Shown here piece after piece: positions 8,353 through 16,739 of a stretch of 64,000 nucleotides of DNA (the stretch's first letter is position 1; each line of letters begins with the position of its first letter). Where the stretch lies: positions 38,663 to 102,662 of the forward strand of contig DASYZE010000090.1 in assembly GCA_035946625.1 (NCBI GenBank), written 5' to 3'. Both the position numbers and the translations under genes were made by a program. The DNA comes from DASYXZ01 sp035946625. Lineage in GTDB: Bacteria > Acidobacteriota > Terriglobia > UBA7540. The notes under the pieces were generated by a model. That model was not told the origin of the DNA, made no database searches, and was given only the letters and a program-made list of their open reading frames with translations.

Positions 8353-10770
8353 ATGAATAAACCAATCAATAAAATTTCCCGTTTTCGTTTCATCTGGATA
8401 TTCCTCGTTTTACCCTTCCTCGCCTTGCTTGCGTCACCACACCCTCCGGCTGGTTTTACCCAGGTATCCCCCGCCCGGCAATTGGAGTCGATTGGGCCCG
8501 TCATCGAAGAGGCCATCGAAGCGGGGAAGTGTCCCGGCGCGGTGGTCCTGATCGGGCACGATGGAAAAGTGGTGTACCGGCGCGCCTTCGGCAACCGGTC
8601 GGTGGTCCCGCGGAAGAGCGCGATGACAGCGGATACCATATTCGACATGGCGTCCTTGACCAAAGTAATTGCCACCACCCCGGCGGTGATGCAGCTGGTG
8701 GATGAAGGGAAGATTCGCCTGGAAGACCGGGTGTCCGAATACTGGCCGGAGTTCAAGGCCAACGGCAAAGAGGACATGACCATTCGCGAGCTGATGACGC
8801 ATTTCTCCGGCCTCCGAGGGGACTTGCCGCTCGATCCGGAATGGTCGGGTTACGATACCGCGCTCAAACTGATTGTGGCGGAGAAGCCCATCGCCCCCCC
8901 GGGAACGCGATTTATTTACAGTGACATTAATTTTGAAACGCTGGGCGAGATCGTACACCGCCTGACGGGACAAACGCTCGATGCCTATAGTGACGAACAC
9001 ATTTTCAAGCCGCTGGGCATGAAGGACACGCGCTTTAAGCCCCTCCAGTTTCCCGGAATAGATCGCGAGCGGATTGCGCCCACGCAATACCAGCACGGGA
9101 CAACGGGGAAAATGCTTTGGGGAGAAGTTCACGATCCGACTTCCTACAACATGGGCGGAGTGGCGGGGCACGCCGGACTTTTCTCCACCGCCGACGATCT
9201 CTCCATTTATGCCCAAATGATTCTGAACGGCGGTACGCTAAACGGAGTGCGGATTCTGAGCGCGGCGGCGGTTAAAAAAATGACGTCGCCCGCCACACCT
9301 TATGGCAAGACGGCAGTGCGCGGCCTGGGCTGGGACATTGACTCGCCCTTTTCCTCCAATCGCGGCGAACTTTTTCCCGTCGGTTCTTTTGGCCACTCGG
9401 GCTTTACCGGAACTTCCATCTGGATCGACCCCCTTTCCAAAACTTACGTTATTCTGTTGACTAATGCCGTACATCCCATAGGGAAGGGCAACGTGATCGC
9501 CTTGCGCTCGAAGGTGGCCACCATCGCGGCGGCGGCGTTTGGAGTGGTACCCACCAAGGCGGCCGCGGCGGACTGTCCGACCCTTACCTCTTACTGCGAA
9601 ATGGCCAACAGCTATCGCGAGCGTGCGCCCCAAAACGGAAAAGTGGAAACGGGACTGGACGTGCTCGAGTCGGAAAATTACGCGGCGCTGCGCGGGCTGC
9701 GGGTTGGTTTGGTCACCAATCATTCCGGGGTGGACTCCGCCGGGCGGAGGAATATCGATCTGCTGGCAGGGGCGCCGGGCGTGAAGCTGACGGCGATTTT
9801 CAGCCCGGAGCACGGGTTGGCCGGAACCGCGGACGAACGTGTGGCTTCAACGGTAGAGACCAAAACGAAGTTGCCCGTCTACAGCTTGTATGGCGAAACT
9901 TTGCGCCCCACCGAAAAAATGCTGGCGGGCCTGGACGCGCTGGTCTTCGACATTCAGGACGCGGGCGTGCGCTTTTACACCTACTCGACAACGCTCGGTT
10001 ACGTGCTGGAAGCGGCGGGCCAAAAAAAAATTCCGGTTTTTGTCCTCGACCGGCCCAACCCGATCACTGGATTTTACGTGGAAGGGCCCATACTGGACGC
10101 TGATCTCCATTCCTTCGTCGGCTATTTTTCTATGCCCGTTCGCCACGGGATGACCTTCGGGGAACTGGCGGAAATGTTTAATCAGGAAAACAAACTGGGC
10201 GCCCCACTTCATGTGATTAAGATGCGAGGCTGGGAACGGACTGAGTGGCTCGACGAAACGGGCGTGCGGTGGATTAATCCCTCGCCCAATTTACGCAACC
10301 TGATTGAAACCACGCTCTACCCGGGAGTGGGCATGGTGGAGGGCGCCAACCTGAGCGTGGGGCGGGGTACGGATACACCCTTCGAGGTTTTGGGCGCGCC
10401 GTGGATCGATGGCGCGAAACTTGCAGAATACCTTAATAGCCGCCAAATTCAGGGCGTCCGGTTTCTCTCCGTCAATTTCACTCCGCATGAGAGTCGTTTT
10501 TCCGGCATAACATGCCACGGCATTCAATTTGTTTTGCTGGACCGCCAGGCGCTCGACTCGCCGGAACTGGGGGTGGAACTCGCGGCCGCGCTTTACAAAC
10601 TGTTTCCCAACGATTTCCAACTGGACAAGACACTGGCTTTGGTTGGCACGCATGAAATCCTGGAAGGCATCAAGCAGGGCCGCGACCCCCGGCGAATGGC
10701 CTATGACTGGGAACAGCATGGGCTGGAAGCGTTCCGCGAAATGCGGAGAAAGTACTTGCTTTACCCTTAG
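8353..10770 (+). CDS. Secreted serine beta-lactamase-like hydrolase fused to NamZ/DUF1343 exo-N-acetylmuramidase
   Basis: The 805-residue protein starts at ATG 8353; an upstream in-frame TTG at 8323 only lengthens the region before the signal peptide. The signal sequence (IFLVLPFLALLAS) ends near residue 30. Residues about 45-400 are a class C beta-lactamase/penicillin-binding fold with SLTK (S101, K104), YSD at 189-191 in place of Y-x-N, and GHSG at 347-350. Residues about 434-805 are DUF1343, the NamZ family, with GLVTNHSGVD, IFSPEHGLAG, DIQDAGVRFYTY and DRPNPITG. Characterised NamZ removes MurNAc from the non-reducing end of peptidoglycan fragments. Proximity to murQ/nagA supports a role in muropeptide scavenging. 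The hydrolase half may be an esterase, amidase or peptidase; which cannot be told. Confidence 0.9.
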   Translation: MNKPINKISRFRFIWIFLVLPFLALLASPHPPAGFTQVSPARQLESIGPVIEEAIEAGKCPGAVVLIGHDGKVVYRRAFGNRSVVPRKSAMTADTIFDMASLTKVIATTPAVMQLVDEGKIRLEDRVSEYWPEFKANGKEDMTIRELMTHFSGLRGDLPLDPEWSGYDTALKLIVAEKPIAPPGTRFIYSDINFETLGEIVHRLTGQTLDAYSDEHIFKPLGMKDTRFKPLQFPGIDRERIAPTQYQHGTTGKMLWGEVHDPTSYNMGGVAGHAGLFSTADDLSIYAQMILNGGTLNGVRILSAAAVKKMTSPATPYGKTAVRGLGWDIDSPFSSNRGELFPVGSFGHSGFTGTSIWIDPLSKTYVILLTNAVHPIGKGNVIALRSKVATIAAAAFGVVPTKAAAADCPTLTSYCEMANSYRERAPQNGKVETGLDVLESENYAALRGLRVGLVTNHSGVDSAGRRNIDLLAGAPGVKLTAIFSPEHGLAGTADERVASTVETKTKLPVYSLYGETLRPTEKMLAGLDALVFDIQDAGVRFYTYSTTLGYVLEAAGQKKIPVFVLDRPNPITGFYVEGPILDADLHSFVGYFSMPVRHGMTFGELAEMFNQENKLGAPLHVIKMRGWERTEWLDETGVRWINPSPNLRNLIETTLYPGVGMVEGANLSVGRGTDTPFEVLGAPWIDGAKLAEYLNSRQIQGVRFLSVNFTPHESRFSGITCHGIQFVLLDRQALDSPELGVELAAALYKLFPNDFQLDKTLALVGTHEILEGIKQGRDPRRMAYDWEQHGLEAFREMRRKYLLYP

Positions 10771-11004
10771 GATAAAGTTCTATTATCACCATTACCAACC
10801 GCAGCGACCGGAAACGGGCCTATTTTCTTGTGGCGATTCGGACTGGAATTACCGCAATCGAACCGAGGTACGAATTCAGGGTTATACCTGTGAACCCGAT
10901 GGAATCGCTTGTTGACATGGAACGGGAAGTGTATGATGAGACTTCCTGGAAAGCCAACTCACGTTGTCTGCACGGACCTTATACTTACAGCAGGAGGATT
11001 GGGG

Positions 11005-11556
11005 ATGCCCGGTAATTTTCCATGGCGCAGGGTCAGCGCGGAAATAGTCGTATTCCTGCTGGCCACCGCCGTCCTCCGGACGCTGGCCAGCGCGAAAGAA
11101 AAGCCTGCGCCCGTTGATCCCAACGACCCCACCGTTCGCCTTTTTCAATTGTTGGATGAGACGCGCGATGGGAAACTTTCCGACTTTTATGTGCTGGCCG
11201 ACGTGTATAAAGACAAGACTTCAGCTAATCCGGAGGCGGAATTCCAGCACGTGCTCAGCGTCGACTATGACAAGAATCGGAGTTTTGGAAAACTCAATAT
11301 TCACGTCCGGACTCTGGACAAGCTGGCGCCCGAACAGCTCAAAACGTACACGGCAAAGCAGATTTATGATTTTGGCGACGATGATTCGGAGAAATTTGTA
11401 AAATCCGAACCAGGGCCCTTGGGGCGCCAAGGCGACATGTACCTGCGCGCGACCGCGGACCGTCCCCTCAATGACACGCCGATCACCGACGATGTCCGAA
11501 AGGCCTACGAGTTTTACATCACCCAGTACATAATTCCCGCACTGCAAAAAAAATAA
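11005..11556 (+). CDS. Conserved-looking exported protein of unknown function
   Basis: The 183-residue product is placed at ATG 11005, which has a perfect AGGAGG seven bases upstream; longer in-frame starts (10909) lack one. The N terminus (residues about 8-30) is a basic then hydrophobic signal segment ending near ASA, so it is probably exported. The mature part is acidic and soluble, with segments PTVRLFQLLDETRDGKLSDF and YEFYITQYIIPALQKK. I recognise no domain. It lies alone on the plus strand between the hydrolase-NamZ gene and a convergent GH84 gene, so it could be cotranscribed with the former (gap about 230 bases), but nothing demonstrates a functional link. Confidence 0.7.
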   Translation: MPGNFPWRRVSAEIVVFLLATAVLRTLASAKEKPAPVDPNDPTVRLFQLLDETRDGKLSDFYVLADVYKDKTSANPEAEFQHVLSVDYDKNRSFGKLNIHVRTLDKLAPEQLKTYTAKQIYDFGDDDSEKFVKSEPGPLGRQGDMYLRATADRPLNDTPITDDVRKAYEFYITQYIIPALQKK

Positions 11557-11615
11557 GTTTCCGCAAATTGAGCCTGCCTTCGCCCACCCCTCTCCTTTTT
11601 AACATCGTTTCAAGG

Positions 11616-14054
11616 CTACGGCTTTCTGGAGTCCATCAATACGAGTCTTTGGTAAGTTGAGGGATTTCCCAAGCGGGCGGGAAAGATGTGGTCCGTCTTG
11701 GAGCGAAAGATTACGTGCGGGATTTCTCTGCGATCACTCGCGGCCGCCGGGTCGCGGGGAAGGGCCTTCTGCGCGCTCAGAGTAATTCCGATCTCGTAGT
11801 CCGCATGAAATTGTCCGCCGTCAAACCACGCCACCGGAATGGCGATATCGCCGGAAAATCCCGTTCCCGTTTTCTTCCACCCCATTTTGATTTCCCGGCT
11901 ATAGTCGCGCGGCACGGGACGGGGCGGAAGGTAATCATCCGCCGAATAAACATCGGGTTTGACAGCGGCAAAGTCTCCGGGGCTGAAGGTGAGCGAGTAC
12001 TCGTCCCCGTTTGGAGAGGTGTTGGTAAAATTTTTGCGAAACGCGGTTTCAAGCAGCAGAGAGACGGCGTCGCCCTTGCTGATGTCGCGCCCGGAGAAAG
12101 GCTGGTACAAGTCCGGGTCGGTGGCGTCCACTCCGATATAAAAGAAGTGGTCGTCCCAGCTTAGGGCAAACCGGGCGGAGAACTGATCGGGCCCGCGCCA
12201 GAGCGTATGGCCGGCCATGATCTGCGATTTTTGGTCGAGGACGTAAAGCGGCCCCGCCCGCCACTTGGAAAAATCCCCATCGAGAATAATAGGATCACTC
12301 ACGCGGGGGGCATAGAGTACGTCATAGTCGTCGCGCCACACAATCTTCTGGTCGGGCAGCAGGCGGAAGGCAGGATCGTCCAGAACTTCCACCAGGCGTG
12401 ATTTGATTTTGGGAGGCAGGGGCGACAGTTCACTCATCAGAATTTTGTAGCGGGGCTTTCGGCGGAGCTTTTGCTCCGTCGCCGCCAGCAGCTCATTGCG
12501 TTGCCTGATGGCAGGGATGTCTATGACTTTTCGTTCTTCGGTGAAGAGGGGCTTGAAAATATTATCGTCCCACCAGTAATCGCCGTAAGTGTTGAGGATG
12601 GGCGCGAAATCGCGCCCGGCATCCCTGCCGTATTGGTCAGCGACGGCACGGCGCTCGGCCGCATCCGGGTCGTAGGCACCGGAGTTCCAAAGGTACTCGG
12701 CAACGGTTTGCAGAGGGAGCATGGAAGCATGGGGCAGGATCATGGGGTTTGAGACAAATCCGCTCACGGCAACCGGCAGATTGGGGTCGCGGCCACGCAG
12801 CGGCCCCAGGTTCACGCGCCAACGGATGCCATCGTTCACGGGGAAATTATCCCAAATGTAGGGCTTGCGACGGAGCAATGCGCCCCACTCCTGCGCTTGG
12901 GCCACGGTGATGGTGGGTGAGACCACCTGGATGCCGGTCCAGATCAGCGGCACGTCTGCGTTCACCCCGGCGCCCACCTCCCGGATGTAATCGAGAGCGC
13001 CTTGATTGTTGGTGTAAGTAGTGGGTGTGACCACCAGCCGGTTTTCTTGTGATTGCGATTTCAGGTGTTGGTAGAGTTTGTTGATGAGGTAGACGTGAGC
13101 CTCTGCCAGCGATTTGAACCGGATTTTGTCCTGCGAATTTTGGAGGTCCTGAGGCACGTCATCCAGAAAGAGGGCAAAGCATGACACACCCATTTTCTCC
13201 ACAGCATCAAGTTTGGCGGTGAGATCGGCGAAGTCCGTATCATTCGAATAAACCATGGAAAGCCCCGGGCTTATGGCAAAACAGAAATCCACAAAATTGG
13301 CGTGGGCAGTGCTCACCAGTTCTTTCAACTGCTTGATCCGTGCGGGTGGGTAGGGCTTGCGCCAGAGCGCGCGATGGTAAGGATCGTCCTTGGGTGCGTA
13401 GTAATAAACATTCATGGCGTGCTGGCCCTCGAACCTCAGCATGGCCAGGCGGTCCTTGGGGTTCCAGGGCTTGCCGTAAAATCCCTCCACGATGCCGCGC
13501 TCGGGGAAAGATGGAAAATCGGTTATCGAAATTTGAAGGCCGTGGTCCATCATTCGCTGCGAAAAAGATTGAGGAGGCGGGGCCAAGACCGCGGAAATTC
13601 TGGACGGCGGACCGTGAAGGATTTGCGGAAAGCGCAAGAGCGCGTTATGAAGGCCGTTGGCGCTTGCTGCGCTGACTTCGATATGCAGCGGGCCCGGAGC
13701 CTTATCATAGACGGCAACAATTTGGTAACCGTCCCCGGCCAGCTTGCGCGAGAGATTCTTTGCCGAATCCCCGGCAGAGTTCTTCAAAGTCTCCACGAAT
13801 TGATCGAGGTTCTCCGCCCCACGGAGCTCGATGGTGAGACTCCCGCGCGCGTTCCTGGCGGTCGCTTTGGGTGCAGCCGACAAAAACCGGAGAGTGGCGA
13901 GGTTTTGGCGAGCCAGATCAGTTAGCTGCCGCACCACTCTGGGGTCGAGCTTTTTCGCGGCCACTACGGACCAAACGCTTCGGGCCAATAGATTGGCCGG
14001 GGCCAGCGCACCCAGCCAAATCATAATGATGACTTTTAATCGCAGGTTGGGCAT
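11616..14054 (-). CDS. GH84-type beta-N-acetylglucosaminidase, exported, with C-terminal CBM9-like domain
   Basis: This 812-residue enzyme probably removes terminal beta-GlcNAc by substrate-assisted catalysis. A signal peptide covers about residues 1-24. Residues about 35-165 resemble the alpha/beta domain that precedes GH20/GH84 barrels. The barrel starts with RGIVEGFYGKPWNPKDRLAM (186-205), a hallmark of GH84, and carries the catalytic pair D298-D299 in CFALFLDDVP. The C-terminal third (from about 585) has IILDGDFSKWRAG, ARFALSWDDHFFYIGVDATD and GITLSAQ, typical of a CBM9/DOMON-like sugar-binding domain. It is the last gene of a minus-strand operon (symporter, APC permease, GH18, GH84), 15 bases after the GH18 stop. 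Substrates could be chitin or peptidoglycan fragments. Confidence 0.9.
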   Translation of the reverse strand: MPNLRLKVIIMIWLGALAPANLLARSVWSVVAAKKLDPRVVRQLTDLARQNLATLRFLSAAPKATARNARGSLTIELRGAENLDQFVETLKNSAGDSAKNLSRKLAGDGYQIVAVYDKAPGPLHIEVSAASANGLHNALLRFPQILHGPPSRISAVLAPPPQSFSQRMMDHGLQISITDFPSFPERGIVEGFYGKPWNPKDRLAMLRFEGQHAMNVYYYAPKDDPYHRALWRKPYPPARIKQLKELVSTAHANFVDFCFAISPGLSMVYSNDTDFADLTAKLDAVEKMGVSCFALFLDDVPQDLQNSQDKIRFKSLAEAHVYLINKLYQHLKSQSQENRLVVTPTTYTNNQGALDYIREVGAGVNADVPLIWTGIQVVSPTITVAQAQEWGALLRRKPYIWDNFPVNDGIRWRVNLGPLRGRDPNLPVAVSGFVSNPMILPHASMLPLQTVAEYLWNSGAYDPDAAERRAVADQYGRDAGRDFAPILNTYGDYWWDDNIFKPLFTEERKVIDIPAIRQRNELLAATEQKLRRKPRYKILMSELSPLPPKIKSRLVEVLDDPAFRLLPDQKIVWRDDYDVLYAPRVSDPIILDGDFSKWRAGPLYVLDQKSQIMAGHTLWRGPDQFSARFALSWDDHFFYIGVDATDPDLYQPFSGRDISKGDAVSLLLETAFRKNFTNTSPNGDEYSLTFSPGDFAAVKPDVYSADDYLPPRPVPRDYSREIKMGWKKTGTGFSGDIAIPVAWFDGGQFHADYEIGITLSAQKALPRDPAAASDRREIPHVIFRSKTDHIFPARLGNPSTYQRLVLMDSRKP

Positions 14055-14069
14055 GCTGTTTTTCCAATC

Positions 14070-15368
14070 CTACCGGATGAGGCCACTTCGCCCGCCGGTT
14101 CTTGCTTCCGAAGCAGAATTACCATTCGGATGGGATTCGATTTTCGACCTTTGTTTCACTGCCACGGAAGGCGGTCGGTGACGAAGGGAGCCACGGCCTT
14201 GGTCCTTTCTTGAAGCAGCTATCAAAGGCCAGAATTCCGGGCCTTCATCGCCCAGGCGCCAAGCGGCAAATCCTCTCAGCCCGTACTGCTGCATCAAGGA
14301 CAGCTTTTCTTTAAGACTGCGGCTGTCCTCGTACCAGACCGTCCTTTGCGCCACGCCGTCGTTATATTCAAACCAAGGCGAGCGCCACCGCGCGTCCCAC
14401 TGGACGTGAACTTCCGGCCGTTCGATAAGCGCTCCTACGGCCCCGGATGTCAGCGACCTGCTCTCCCAACTTGCGCCACCCGTGGTCCATTCTCTCCCGT
14501 ATAGGGGTAGGCCGAGCAAAAGCTTTGAGCTCGGTACACGCCGGATGGCGTAATGAACCGCCAATTTTACCCACGCGTACCCGGCAATGGGACCAGGCGG
14601 GCCGTTGCGGCTGGAGTGGTCATAAGTCATCAGGGTGATGAGGTCGGCATAGTGACCAAGGGCGCGACATTCGTACGGGCCCGACCTTTCATCATGTGTG
14701 GTTTTCCAGTGAGGTTGATGAACAGCCTTCGCGGCTGAGAATTGAGGGGTTACCGCAACACTCAAAAGGCGGCCGTTCTGGTGCAGTCGGGATGAAGCTC
14801 GTTTGACGAAGAGGGTGAAGAGATGGTGATCGGCGGAAGCCATGTTCTCGAGATCGATTTGGAAACCCACGTCATCGTCGCGATCTGCGAGCTCGGCCAT
14901 GGCGCGGACCGCGCGCTGCTGGGCCGCCACGCTGTGCAGCAAGGCAGAGACCGCGGCGCGGTCAAATCCCTGATTGAATAGCAGCGGCATGATAGGCAAT
15001 CGCGCTGCCTTGGCCGCAGCCATGACCCGGGCGGGAATAGATCCGTGAACGGCGCCATTGCCATCCACCGCAAAGCATTGGGGGGCGAGAACCGTGATCC
15101 CCGGACCGTGGGTCTGGAGTGATTCGAACCCACGAAAATCGTCGTAGTAATAGAACATCCGGAGGGGGTGCGCGTTCAAGACCTTTCGCCGGTAAATGTT
15201 TCGAACGACTGGGGGCTTTTGCTTTTTCACCTTTCTGCCGCGGCGGGAGTCCGGGAGGAGCCGATGGTACTGCTGGCTGGCCGCCGGATAAGCCGCACCC
15301 AACAAGAGTGCGAGGAATCCAGGGCAGGCATACATTGCCACCATCAAGAATTTGTTTTTCGTTGCCAT
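14070..15368 (-). CDS. Exported GH18-family glycosidase (YaaH-like)
   Basis: The 432-residue product carries a GH18 fold like the spore-peptidoglycan/YaaH branch: VGFQIDLENM at residues 167-176 is the DxxDxDxE region, with D172 and the catalytic acid E174 kept and an earlier Asp replaced by Gln. LITLMTYDHSSRNGPPGP and LLGLPLYGREW are further family segments, and FAAWRLGDEGPEFW ends the barrel. A signal peptide spans about residues 1-31. I keep ATG 15368 because it supplies the Lys residues of the signal n-region; an internal ATG at 15344 overlaps the APC stop as TGATG and is also possible. The gene overlaps the permease by 25 bases, so the two are coupled. Likely action is on GlcNAc-containing polymers. 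Confidence 0.88.
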   Translation of the reverse strand: MATKNKFLMVAMYACPGFLALLLGAAYPAASQQYHRLLPDSRRGRKVKKQKPPVVRNIYRRKVLNAHPLRMFYYYDDFRGFESLQTHGPGITVLAPQCFAVDGNGAVHGSIPARVMAAAKAARLPIMPLLFNQGFDRAAVSALLHSVAAQQRAVRAMAELADRDDDVGFQIDLENMASADHHLFTLFVKRASSRLHQNGRLLSVAVTPQFSAAKAVHQPHWKTTHDERSGPYECRALGHYADLITLMTYDHSSRNGPPGPIAGYAWVKLAVHYAIRRVPSSKLLLGLPLYGREWTTGGASWESRSLTSGAVGALIERPEVHVQWDARWRSPWFEYNDGVAQRTVWYEDSRSLKEKLSLMQQYGLRGFAAWRLGDEGPEFWPLIAASRKDQGRGSLRHRPPSVAVKQRSKIESHPNGNSASEARTGGRSGLIR

Positions 15369-16732
15369 AGTTTCCAGATGAAATACAAGGGTATGCCGCT
15401 CCCCACCAAAGCCAGTCCCCAGAGTGAGTCCGTTCGTTGTTGCACAAAAGTGTTGATGAGCAACAAGACCGAGAGTCCCACAAAAATTGCGGGAATCACA
15501 GGATAACCCCAGGTGCGGTAGGGCCGCGGAAGGTTGGGTTCGCGGCTACGCAAAACGAAAATCCCCGCCGTTACCAGGGCATAAAAGAGGAATTCCGAAA
15601 AAATCGCTTTGGTGTAAAGGGTATCGTATTGGCCGCTGAGAGCGAAGAGTCCCGCCACCAATGACTGGCTCACGATCGCCACCACCGGAGTAGCGAAACG
15701 GGGATGAAGTTGCGCCAGAGGTTGAGGGAACAGGCCGTCCCGAGCGGTGGCGAAGGGAATTCTCGATCCGGAAAGTATGGAACCGTTCAGGGTGGCGAAG
15801 GTCGAAATCATCACTCCGATAGCGACAAACGCCCCACCCTTTCCCCCCAGGAAAACGCGCGCGGAATCCGCAGCCACAGTTTGGGTGTGAGCGACGTCAG
15901 CGGGCGCCAGAACATAGAAGTATGCCATGTTCACCAGCAGGTAGACGCCAATCACCAGCAGGGTGCCAAAGATCAGGGCAGCGGGCATGTTGCGCTCGGG
16001 ATTTTTGACCTCACCTGCAACCATGCTGAGGTTGTTCCACCCGTCATAGGCCCAGAGCGCGGAAACGGTGGCCACGCCAAAGGCAGCGAGGGTTCCGCCG
16101 TGAAACGCAGCGGCGGGCAGTGCCTTGAAATGATCCCATGAGCCGTGGCCGAGCGTCAGCCCCAGGACGATGATCATAGCCAGAACCAGAAGCTTGGAGG
16201 CCGTGAATAAGGTCTGCACGGCGCCCGCTCGCCGGACGCCCAGAACGTTAACCAGGGAAAGGAGAAAAATCATCGCGGTGGCGCCCAGTTGCAGCCCGGT
16301 GAGCTTGAAGGTGAAAGAGTGATCCCCCCATGCAGGTTGAAGCTGCCAAACCACTTGAGTGAGGGTGGGGAAAAAATAACTCAAATAAAGTACGAAGCCG
16401 GTGGCGATGGCGGCAATCGAAGTGGATTTGGCCACCACAAACTGAGTCCACGAATACAGAAATCCCAGCATGGGCGAGTAGGCGCGATGGATGTAAACAT
16501 ACTCGCCCCCGGCTTCCGGAATCGCGGCGCCCAGCTCGGCGTACCCCAGTGCGCCGAAGAGACTCAGGATGCCCGCGCCTACCCACACCAGGAGGACCAT
16601 CCAGGGGGTCCCCACCAGGTTGAGCATTTTGCTCGGGACCACGAAAATCGCCGTGCCAATCATGGTCCCGGCCACCACGGACGCCGCCCCGTAGATTCCC
16701 AATCCTTTGATCAGTTCGGTCCGTTTTTCCAT
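15344..16732 (-). CDS. APC-superfamily amino acid permease
   Basis: This 462-residue inner-membrane transporter has 12 hydrophobic segments. The N terminus LGIYGAASVVAGTMIGTAIF near residues 11-30 contains the unwound helix-1 GxIG-type substrate motif typical of the LAT-like/APC amino acid exchangers, and SALWAYDGWNNLSMVAGEVK near the middle is also characteristic. It starts eight bases after the upstream symporter stop and runs 25 bases into the GH18 gene, so it belongs to a four-gene operon. In that setting it may take up amino acids or small peptide-stem components released from cell walls, but direct substrate evidence is absent. Confidence 0.9.
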   Translation of the reverse strand: MEKRTELIKGLGIYGAASVVAGTMIGTAIFVVPSKMLNLVGTPWMVLLVWVGAGILSLFGALGYAELGAAIPEAGGEYVYIHRAYSPMLGFLYSWTQFVVAKSTSIAAIATGFVLYLSYFFPTLTQVVWQLQPAWGDHSFTFKLTGLQLGATAMIFLLSLVNVLGVRRAGAVQTLFTASKLLVLAMIIVLGLTLGHGSWDHFKALPAAAFHGGTLAAFGVATVSALWAYDGWNNLSMVAGEVKNPERNMPAALIFGTLLVIGVYLLVNMAYFYVLAPADVAHTQTVAADSARVFLGGKGGAFVAIGVMISTFATLNGSILSGSRIPFATARDGLFPQPLAQLHPRFATPVVAIVSQSLVAGLFALSGQYDTLYTKAIFSEFLFYALVTAGIFVLRSREPNLPRPYRTWGYPVIPAIFVGLSVLLLINTFVQQRTDSLWGLALVGSGIPLYFIWKLWQRKTNS

Positions 16733-16739
16733 GGAGTCT

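Noticed and set aside
10912..10937. TTGACA followed by TATGAT as a promoter for the 183-residue protein
   Set aside because: The spacer is only 14 bases, too short for a normal sigma-70 promoter.
15113..15136. GATTCGAACCCA, resembling the T-loop of a tRNA on the minus strand
   Set aside because: It is inside the GH18 coding sequence and no acceptor or anticodon stem can be built around it.
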